A DNA stretch of 5,247 nucleotides. It comes from Hyphomicrobium sp. Its GTDB lineage: Bacteria; Pseudomonadota; Alphaproteobacteria; Rhizobiales; Hyphomicrobiaceae. A program made the translations under genes and the position numbers. The DNA is taken from the NCBI GenBank assembly GCA_030609245.1, contig JAUWCP010000171.1, forward strand, positions 1 through 5,247. The letters are read 5' to 3'. Below the pieces are notes generated by a model. It was given only the letters and a program-made list of their open reading frames with translations, searched no databases and was not told where the DNA came from. This document shows, piece after piece, positions 1-5,247 of this stretch; positions within the stretch are counted from its first letter, which is position 1; each line of letters begins with the position of its first letter.

Positions 1-54
1 AGCAAGGCTTCATCGGATCTGCTTCTGGTCGCACGTTGCGAAATTCGAAGGTGC

Positions 55-3000
55 TCACTTGGGCGGCATGTCCTTCGAACCTGGAGGCGCAGCGCCAACG
101 CTTTCCTCCTTCGGCTCCTCGTCCTTTTCGGAAGAACCGTCGGGTTTTGGTGGCCAAGGAATGCCGGCGAGTTTCGCCAAACTCGCAGCCATTTGTGGCG
201 AAAGGCCTGAGAAGTCGGGCGCACTCGATTTGCTCGGTGCCCGTGGGGTAGGCCGCGTCGGTTCGTTGCGCTGGGCCGGTTGGGCCATCTGAGTGGGAGC
301 CGACGCGGCAGACTTGCCAGCAGGCGCAGCTTCCGGCGGCGAGCGCAAGGCGGCGGCCAGCACATCCGGTTCGGGAGGGGCGGCGTCCTCGGGCGCAAGC
401 GGCGCAACAACACCATTCGATTGAAGAGCAGGGACTGTGGGAGGCATCGGCGGGGGCGGCGATCGGGGCGCGGAAGCGCCAGCCACTGGCGGGGCAGGAG
501 GCAAGGACGGAGGTCCGCCCTTGTTGGCAGGAGGCCCGGCATGGCCGCTAGGGGCGGGCGCCGGACCGTTTGACTTTGCCGCGGCTTGTGGCGGCGGCGC
601 GGGCGGGACAGGCGGAATGGGCGGTGCCTTCCCCGTTTCCTTGACGTCCCCAACCCCAGCGGGCGGCTTCGCCGTGCTCTGTTGCGGAAGGGGCGAAATG
701 GGCGCGGCTGGCGGCATCGGGGGCACCGGAGGCACCGGAGTTGCATTCCTTTGTCCGGGCGACGACGAAGCCGGGCGAGAAAGCGGGCGCACTGTGCGAT
801 CCTGCCGAGCGTTTGGGCTTTGCCGTATTGGGCCCGCTGCGGTCGGGGGAATGTGCGGGATCGCCCTGCTCGGAGGCGGAATACGGGCCAGCGTGTCACC
901 GGCTTTGGGCGGCGGCCTAGCCTGTTTGCCATTGGGCCGTGGCGGCGGCAGCGCTGCCACTGGGCCTTGCTTGGATGGCGCTCTCGCGACCTTCTTCGGT
1001 TTCTGCTTTGGCTTCGACTTCGGTTTTGCCCGGAAGAGGCCGCGCGGGCGCATTTTGTGCTCTGCAGTGCGCACCATCTTCAGAAGTTGCGTCACTTCGC
1101 GATCGGACATCGGCTCGCCGTAGTAGAAACCTTGCGCGTAATGGCAGCCGATTGACCGCAGGAAGCCCACGTCTTCCGAAGTCTCCACGCCTTCGGCCAC
1201 GACCTTCTTCTCAAGCTCATGCGCCAGCGCCACCATCGAACGCACAATTGCAGATCCGGCGCCGTTGCCGCTTCCACTCGACTGCACCAGCGCCTTATCG
1301 ATCTTGATCGTGTCAAAGGGGAAGCGATGCAGATAGGCGAGCGAAGAATAACCCGTACCGAAGTCGTCGAGCGCCAACTCCGCGCCGGCCCCGCGTAGGC
1401 ACTCTAGAATCTCCGTGGCCTGCTCAGGGTTTTCCATGACAAGGCTCTCGGTGACTTCCAGCCGCAGTGAACCCCTCGGCACGATGTTGCGTCCGAGGAT
1501 GTGGCGGATCTCCTGAATCAAATCCTGGCGGAAGATCTGACGGCTGGAGATGTTCACGCTCACGAAGAGCGGATGCTCGTCACGGGGCAGCTCACGCTGC
1601 CATCGCGCCGCCTCGTGGGCCGCCCGCAGCAGCACGTACGAGCCAAGCCGCACAATGAGATCGGATTCCTCAGCCACCGGTATAAAGTCGGCAGGGTTCA
1701 TGAGTCCCTTCTTGGGATGCTCCCAGCGTACCAGTGCTTCGAAGCCTGCCAGCTCCTCGGTCGGCAGGTAGATAATGGGCTGGTAGAGCACCTTGATTTG
1801 GTTTTTCTCGAGCGCCTTGCGCAAATCGCTTTCCAACGCAACTCGGTCATCGCGATCGCCGCGCATTTCCGGACGGAAGATTTCGGTGCGGTCTGCCCCA
1901 CTACGCTTGGCGCGGTACATTGCGATCTCGGCCTCCTTGAAGAGGTCGAGATGATTCGGCTCCTCGCCATCGTAGACGGCAAGCCCAACGGAACCCGTGA
2001 GCACAATCTCCTGGCCGGCAATCTTAATGGGCGCGCGAAGAGATCTGCGTACGCGCTCAGCCAGAGAAGCAAGCTCGCCGGGGTTCTGCTGGGCAACCAG
2101 CAGGATGGCGAATTGATCGCCGCCGACGCGAGCCAACGTGTCATGCGCACCGAGATGGCGCTGCAAACGGCGCGCGACCGTCAGCAGTAGACTGTCACCC
2201 ACGACCAAGCCGAACGAAACGTTCACACTTTTGAACTTATCGATGTCTATGAAGAAAAGGCTTGGCCGGACCTTGTCCTCGGATTCCGCCCGCATGACGG
2301 CGACCTTGAGACGGTCGAGCAGTAGCTCGCGATTGGGTAGGCTTGTCAGGCTGTCATGCACCGCATCGTGCAGCAGCCGCTCATGCGCGCGTTTGGCGTC
2401 CGTCACGTCGCGCATGAGACCTACACAGCGTAGCGACCGCTGGTCGGAACTGGGAATGCTTGCCGCCTCTAACTCGAACCAGCGGTAGCTGTTGTCTGCG
2501 TGGCGCATTCTGAAGTCGGTGCGGATTCGCGCGCCCGCGCGCTCCCGAATGGACCACAGGATTAACCGGAATCGTTCTCGGTCGGTCGGGTGCAAGTGCT
2601 TGATGAATTGGTCGACATTTGTGCACAGCTCGCCCGCGCTCAGGCCCAGGGAGGATTCGATCGAAGAACTCACCTTGATCTCGTCACGCCGCACGTTCCA
2701 CTCCCAAACGGCCGATCCCGCTCCTTCAATGGCGAGCGCACGAATCTGCAGTTCTCCGGGCGCGGCCCCAAAAAGCGGCTCCAGCGAGCGAAAGGCGAAT
2801 TGGGTTACTGTGAATCCGATCAGAACGAGGATGAGAACGAGACCCGCAACGAGCGCAGAGACGACGATGTCGCCGGACAGGCGCCCCGTTAGCACCATTG
2901 CGGTGCCAAAGATCCAAATCAGAAACAGGATCCAGGTTGGAATCAGAGACAATGCGCGATCCTGACCGCGCAAAGCGAGGAAAAGCGTGAATGCGGCGCC

Positions 3001-3993
3001 GACGACGCCAATCGCCAGGAACGACATGCGTGCGAACGTCGAAGCGAGCCTTGGATCGATCACCGCCACGGCGACCAACATGAGCTGCGCTATGATCCAC
3101 ACCGCGAACAGCATGCGTATGAGACCATGCCAATGCGAGATCCTCAGAAACACGGATAGAAAGATGACGAGGCTCGCCGCCACGGCCGATTCACTAGCTG
3201 CCCGATAGACAGCATTGTCCTCGGGGCGCAACTGAAACAGCTGGTGAAAGAACCCGAAATCGACACACAGGTAGGCAAGCGCGCACCAAGCGACGAGTGC
3301 AGCGCTTGGAAAAATTGCCTTGTGGTTTGCAGCAAAGATTGCGGTCAGAAAGATTGCCAGCAGGCCTATGAGGCCGAGCATAATGCCGTTGAATAGCTGG
3401 CGGTCGCGCGTCTTGAGCTGGTATTCGAGCTGTTTCCAAAGATAGATGCGCGCAAAGCGCTGTGAGGATAACTCGGCGACGTAGGTGATTGTCTGCCCCG
3501 GCTCAAGCGTGATGCGGAAGATATCGGCGCGATCGCTCTTGATGCGCTCGGGCACGAACCCAATCGAGGGCGTAACGGCCTCAATGCGGCGTGCATCCAG
3601 GTCGGGCCACACTGCACCTGAGCCGACCACGTTATACCGCTCCGCCGTCAGCCATCTCTCGATCGGCTTGTCGGTCGGATTGCTGAGCGCAAACACAATC
3701 CAGTTGGGATTGGTACCCGCTGTCGAGGCCCTAACTGACATTCGGCCCGTCACGCCGTCTGCCCCGGCGGCCGTCTCAACTTGGACGCTGTCGCCGCGGC
3801 CATCGTAGAACTCGCCGAGTGTAGTGATCTCGATGCTCTCCTCATCGGGCGAAACGACGATGGGTTTCAAGGCGAGGGCACGCCCGGGCAGCAGTGCGAG
3901 CAAGAAGACGGCGATCAAAAGTGCGAGCAGGCCTGCGCGGCCGTTGAGGCAACGGTTGTTGTCTCGATCTGCCAGCTCGCCTCGTTGCATCAT
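55..3993 (-). CDS. Membrane c-di-GMP phosphodiesterase: signal peptide, periplasmic sensor, 7TM, PAS, degenerate GGDEF, intact EAL, proline-rich tail
   Basis: The 1312-residue protein begins with a hydrophobic signal (about 20-36) and an ALA cleavage site after 41. A periplasmic domain (about 43-195) leads to seven hydrophobic helices (about 203-222, 227-247, 268-285, 291-312, 322-341, 348-370, 375-398), resembling 7TMR-DISM receptors. A PAS fold (about 415-540) follows. The GGDEF domain (about 545-708) has DSLTSLPNR, metal-site D583, and N591/D600 for guanine, but reads GGDQF at 624-628 and lacks the RxxD inhibitory site. The EAL domain (about 713-973) has EAL 752-754, N814, E846, D876/D877 in DDFGTGYSS, K897, E934 and Q954, spaced nearly as in the active phosphodiesterase RocR. 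It should hydrolyse c-di-GMP to pGpG at the inner cytoplasmic face. Residues 980-1312 are a Pro/Ala-rich, probably disordered tail. The start at 3993 sits 10 nt after GGAGG; the next codon is also ATG. The sensed signal is unknown. Confidence 0.95.
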   Translation of the reverse strand: MMQRGELADRDNNRCLNGRAGLLALLIAVFLLALLPGRALALKPIVVSPDEESIEITTLGEFYDGRGDSVQVETAAGADGVTGRMSVRASTAGTNPNWIVFALSNPTDKPIERWLTAERYNVVGSGAVWPDLDARRIEAVTPSIGFVPERIKSDRADIFRITLEPGQTITYVAELSSQRFARIYLWKQLEYQLKTRDRQLFNGIMLGLIGLLAIFLTAIFAANHKAIFPSAALVAWCALAYLCVDFGFFHQLFQLRPEDNAVYRAASESAVAASLVIFLSVFLRISHWHGLIRMLFAVWIIAQLMLVAVAVIDPRLASTFARMSFLAIGVVGAAFTLFLALRGQDRALSLIPTWILFLIWIFGTAMVLTGRLSGDIVVSALVAGLVLILVLIGFTVTQFAFRSLEPLFGAAPGELQIRALAIEGAGSAVWEWNVRRDEIKVSSSIESSLGLSAGELCTNVDQFIKHLHPTDRERFRLILWSIRERAGARIRTDFRMRHADNSYRWFELEAASIPSSDQRSLRCVGLMRDVTDAKRAHERLLHDAVHDSLTSLPNRELLLDRLKVAVMRAESEDKVRPSLFFIDIDKFKSVNVSFGLVVGDSLLLTVARRLQRHLGAHDTLARVGGDQFAILLVAQQNPGELASLAERVRRSLRAPIKIAGQEIVLTGSVGLAVYDGEEPNHLDLFKEAEIAMYRAKRSGADRTEIFRPEMRGDRDDRVALESDLRKALEKNQIKVLYQPIIYLPTEELAGFEALVRWEHPKKGLMNPADFIPVAEESDLIVRLGSYVLLRAAHEAARWQRELPRDEHPLFVSVNISSRQIFRQDLIQEIRHILGRNIVPRGSLRLEVTESLVMENPEQATEILECLRGAGAELALDDFGTGYSSLAYLHRFPFDTIKIDKALVQSSGSGNGAGSAIVRSMVALAHELEKKVVAEGVETSEDVGFLRSIGCHYAQGFYYGEPMSDREVTQLLKMVRTAEHKMRPRGLFRAKPKSKPKQKPKKVARAPSKQGPVAALPPPRPNGKQARPPPKAGDTLARIPPPSRAIPHIPPTAAGPIRQSPNARQDRTVRPLSRPASSSPGQRNATPVPPVPPMPPAAPISPLPQQSTAKPPAGVGDVKETGKAPPIPPVPPAPPPQAAAKSNGPAPAPSGHAGPPANKGGPPSLPPAPPVAGASAPRSPPPPMPPTVPALQSNGVVAPLAPEDAAPPEPDVLAAALRSPPEAAPAGKSAASAPTQMAQPAQRNEPTRPTPRAPSKSSAPDFSGLSPQMAASLAKLAGIPWPPKPDGSSEKDEEPKEESVGAAPPGSKDMPPK
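58..1056 (-). other. Proline-rich, probably disordered C-terminal tail of the phosphodiesterase
   Basis: This stretch encodes residues 980-1312. It opens with a strongly basic segment (13 Lys/Arg and no acidic residues in 980-1008, including KPKSKPKQKPKK). A long Pro/Ala/Ser/Gly region follows, with five runs of three or more prolines (1016-1018, 1027-1029, 1039-1041, 1133-1135, 1179-1182). The end is acidic (EKDEEPKEES, 1289-1298). It lies beyond the EAL domain, which must be cytoplasmic, so the tail is cytoplasmic too. GGDEF-EAL proteins generally end soon after the EAL domain, so this is an extra, lineage-specific-looking segment. The continuous frame with proper codons up to TGA argues against a frameshift artefact. 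Its function is unknown; a protein-interaction or localisation tether is an inference. Confidence 0.85.
713..739 (-). repeat. Short 9-nt tandem repeat encoding VPP-VPP-MPP
   Basis: On the plus strand two identical copies of ggcaccgga (722-730 and 731-739) follow a diverged copy, ggcatcggg (713-721), with two differences. In the protein they encode consecutive x-Pro-Pro triplets around residues 1086-1094. Similar x-Pro-Pro strings recur at 1124-1134 and 1179-1185, so the tail may have grown by small in-frame duplications. Confidence 0.6.
3990..3993 (-). other. ATGA stop/start overlap between the acetyltransferase and the phosphodiesterase
   Basis: Read on the minus strand, ATGCGTCGATGATG contains the TGA stop of the acetyltransferase (3992-3990) inside the ATGA that starts the phosphodiesterase (3993-3991). 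Such 4-nt overlaps are a standard arrangement for translational coupling, so the two proteins are probably made from one message by terminating and re-initiating ribosomes. Confidence 0.85.
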
Positions 3994-4607
3994 CGACGCA
4001 TCGCCTCCGGAACCTCGCGAGAGAGCACGAAGTCCTCAGCGAGGAGAGCGAAGAGTATGTGGTCCTCCCAAACGCCATTGATCTTCAAAAGGCCGCGCGC
4101 GAAGCCCTCGCGCAGAAAGCCGTTGCGCTCCAGCACGCGGATAGAGGCTGCGTTCGACGGCATCGTCGCCGCCTCGAGCCGGTGCAGACGCAGATCGTTG
4201 AACGCTAAATTCGCGATGGTCTGAACGGCTCGCATCATGTATCCGCGTTTGATGTAGGGCAGTCCCAGCCAATAGCCGAGCACAGCGGCCTGCGTGACAC
4301 CGCGGCGAACGTTCGACAGTGTGACGCCGCCGACGAGTTCGTCATCTGTTTCGTCGATGATCAGAAACGCATAGCCCACATCCTCGCGGGCCTCGCGCTG
4401 ATAGTGACGGACGCGGCGGCGGTAGGCACTGCGCGTCAGCTCATGGCGCTGCCAACTGGGCTCCCACGGTGTCAGATGCTCGCGGCTACGCGCCCTGAGT
4501 TCGGCCCATGGACCATAGTCGCTCAGTGCCGGCGCGCGCAGCAGCATGCCGCGCCCGCGCACCGCCTGTGCGCTGTCCGGTCCTATGCTCGACCTCAGGA
4601 ATGCCAT
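3990..4607 (-). CDS. GNAT N-acetyltransferase, RimJ/RimL-like
   Basis: This 205-residue protein, a normal length for the family, is predicted to transfer acetyl from acetyl-CoA to an amino group. RimJ acetylates the N-terminus of ribosomal protein S5, but relatives vary in target, so the substrate is open. Visible landmarks are the RimJ-like SREHLTPWEPSW (residues 41-52), the beta4/acetyl-CoA-loop region LGYWLGLPYIKRGYM (110-124), LHRLEAATMPSNAASIRVLE (141-160) with Asn152, and NGFLREGFARGLLKINGVWEDH (162-183). The GNAT pyrophosphate loop normally reads Q/RxxGxG/A; here it is YIKRGY, with Lys120 where relatives often have Gly. No signal peptide or membrane segment is seen, so it should be cytosolic. 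The ATG at 4607 is chosen over Met21 because a GGGGGAG site lies 5 nt upstream and the extra N-terminus (VRGRGMLLRAP) resembles relatives. It lies 18 nt after the peptidase and its stop overlaps the next start. Confidence 0.93.
   Translation of the reverse strand: MAFLRSSIGPDSAQAVRGRGMLLRAPALSDYGPWAELRARSREHLTPWEPSWQRHELTRSAYRRRVRHYQREAREDVGYAFLIIDETDDELVGGVTLSNVRRGVTQAAVLGYWLGLPYIKRGYMMRAVQTIANLAFNDLRLHRLEAATMPSNAASIRVLERNGFLREGFARGLLKINGVWEDHILFALLAEDFVLSREVPEAMRR
4004..4008 (-). promoter_or_regulatory. Ribosome binding site GGAGG for the phosphodiesterase gene
   Basis: GGAGG on the minus strand lies inside the last codons of the acetyltransferase, 10 nt before the ATG at 3993 and 13 nt before the second ATG at 3990. 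The spacing favours the first ATG slightly. The site supports de novo initiation as well as coupling. Confidence 0.7.
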
Positions 4608-4612
4608 TCGAG

Positions 4613-4619
4613 CTCCCCC
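4613..4619 (-). promoter_or_regulatory. Ribosome binding site GGGGGAG for the acetyltransferase gene
   Basis: A purine-rich GGGGGAG lies in the 18-nt spacer between the peptidase stop (TAG, 4628-4626) and the ATG at 4607, with 5 nt between site and start. It decides the start at 4607 rather than the internal Met21 codon at 4547. The spacer is too short for an independent promoter or terminator, which supports co-transcription with the peptidase. Confidence 0.7.
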
Positions 4620-4625
4620 GGAGGG

Positions 4626-5247
4626 CTAAAGTCCCGCAATGCCTTCTGCATGGCGCGCATGTTTCTGCGATTTACGGCCACTGCCAACGACGGCAATCGA
4701 GGGCACGCTTGCTGCAATCTGTGCCGCGAAATCACGTACAAGTTCGGGCGTTACGTCATCGACCTTATGCATAAGCTCGCCGGTCGAAAGAATGCGGTCA
4801 TGGCTCAATAGGTGACGCGCCATTTGATCGGCGCGAGTAGAACAGCTTTCCAGAGCCATTAGGAGACCAGCTTTGAGTTGCGCCTTAGCGCGCAGAATTT
4901 CCGCGTCGCTCGGCGCCTTATCGGCGGCCCGTTTCATCTCGGTTGCGACCACATCAATGAGCTCGATCATCATGTCTGCTCCCGTCGCTGCATGAATCCC
5001 GAGCAGTCCCGCATCCTTGAGCCCCCACGCGGTGGAGTAGATCGAATAACAAAGGCCGCGCTTCTCGCGGACCTCTTGAAAAAGACGGGAGGACATGCCG
5101 CCCCCGAACAGGCCGGAAAATACTTGGGCGGTAAAAAACGCATCCTCCCGGTAGGACGGACCCGAAAAGCCGATCAGCAGATGGCTCTGCTCGAACGGCT
5201 TTTTCGACGTGCGCGTTCCGCCCACGTAACTGATTGGCCCATCGCCC
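4626..5247 (-). CDS. M16-family (insulinase/processing-peptidase-like) zinc peptidase, C-terminal half, 5' end outside the window
   Basis: The reading frame is open to the right edge, giving 206 residues, about half of the usual 420-430 for single-domain-pair bacterial M16 proteins (PepR/YmxG or mitochondrial processing peptidase type). The visible part is the C-terminal M16 domain. Family landmarks are EQSHLLIGF (window residues 19-27) and GGGMSSRLFQEVREKRGLCY (48-67), which includes the R63/Y67 pair that the family uses to help position substrate. The zinc ligands and catalytic Glu (HxxEH) belong to the N-terminal domain and are not visible, so activity cannot be judged. Members of the family are zinc endopeptidases that degrade or process peptides; the substrate here is unknown. 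The first in-frame start-like codon, a GTG at 5225, is internal to the conserved domain, and GDGPISYV reads in frame before it, so the true start is upstream. The next gene follows after 18 nt, suggesting one operon. In related alphaproteobacteria threonine synthase (thrC) often lies upstream, but that cannot be seen here. Confidence 0.93.
   Translation of the reverse strand, partial: GDGPISYVGGTRTSKKPFEQSHLLIGFSGPSYREDAFFTAQVFSGLFGGGMSSRLFQEVREKRGLCYSIYSTAWGLKDAGLLGIHAATGADMMIELIDVVATEMKRAADKAPSDAEILRAKAQLKAGLLMALESCSTRADQMARHLLSHDRILSTGELMHKVDDVTPELVRDFAAQIAASVPSIAVVGSGRKSQKHARHAEGIAGL

Noticed and set aside
29..41. Perfect small hairpin tcgca-cgt-tgcga just downstream of the phosphodiesterase stop, considered as a terminator
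   Set aside because: The stem is only 5 bp and no T tract follows on the minus strand, so it does not meet the usual pattern for intrinsic termination. A 13-nt inverted repeat of this size is expected by chance in GC-rich DNA.
1..54. Possible start of a further minus-strand gene at an ATG at 13-11, or end of a convergent plus-strand gene
   Set aside because: Only four codons would be visible for the minus-strand option, with no convincing ribosome binding site. All three plus-strand frames are open here and run into the antisense of a real gene, with no recognisable protein.
1056..1080. Possible frameshift joining an EAL protein to a separate proline-rich protein
   Set aside because: The frame runs without interruption from the EAL domain into the basic segment, with no ribosome binding site and start typical of a new gene, so one continuous protein is the simpler reading.
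437..1123. Plus-strand 228-codon glycine-rich open frame
   Set aside because: It is the antisense of the proline-rich tail: Pro codons (CCN) read in reverse give GGN glycine codons. It has no domain resemblance.
1501..2190. Plus-strand 229-codon open frame opposite the EAL and GGDEF domains
   Set aside because: The minus strand here encodes highly conserved catalytic motifs, and the plus-strand translation shows no recognisable family. Long antisense frames are common in GC-rich coding sequence.
5223..5225. GTG as the start of the peptidase gene
   Set aside because: In-frame family-like sequence (GDGPISYV) continues upstream to the window edge, and starting at the GTG would remove the whole zinc-binding domain, so it is an internal Val codon.

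Overview
The window carries three genes, all on the minus strand, in a tight cluster read from the right edge to the left: the C-terminal half of an M16-family zinc peptidase (running off the right edge), a RimJ-type GNAT N-acetyltransferase, and a 1312-residue membrane c-di-GMP protein. The GC-rich sequence, the protein sequences and the peptidase/RimJ-like acetyltransferase/EAL order suggest an alphaproteobacterium, probably of the Hyphomicrobiales (Rhizobiales). This is an inference from recognition; the genus cannot be fixed.

Layout. Positions 4626-5247 hold the peptidase C-terminal domain with its conserved GGGMSSRLFQEVREKRGLCY block; the zinc-binding half lies outside the window. An 18-nt spacer containing a clear ribosome binding site leads to the acetyltransferase (3990-4607). 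Its stop overlaps the start of the third gene in an ATGA, so the last two genes are very probably translationally coupled. The third gene (55-3993) fills three quarters of the window. It encodes a signal peptide, a periplasmic sensor region and seven membrane helices resembling 7TMR-DISM receptors, then PAS, GGDEF and EAL domains, and finally a proline-rich tail of about 330 residues. The EAL domain keeps every catalytic residue I could check. The GGDEF domain has GGDQF in place of GGDEF, no RxxD inhibitory site and other substitutions. The protein therefore looks like a c-di-GMP phosphodiesterase whose GGDEF domain is regulatory or only weakly active.

How the genes work together. The peptidase and acetyltransferase look like housekeeping protein-processing functions. 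The phosphodiesterase would be produced with them as the distal product of the operon. No shared pathway is evident, so the grouping may reflect co-expression rather than a joint function.

Positions 1-54 downstream of the last stop hold no gene I can support, only a small hairpin without a T tract. There are no RNA genes, mobile elements or CRISPR arrays, and no gene-free stretch over 300 bases. I see no wholly new system. The most unusual element is the long, charge-polarised, proline-rich tail of the phosphodiesterase, which ends in a short helix-like island.
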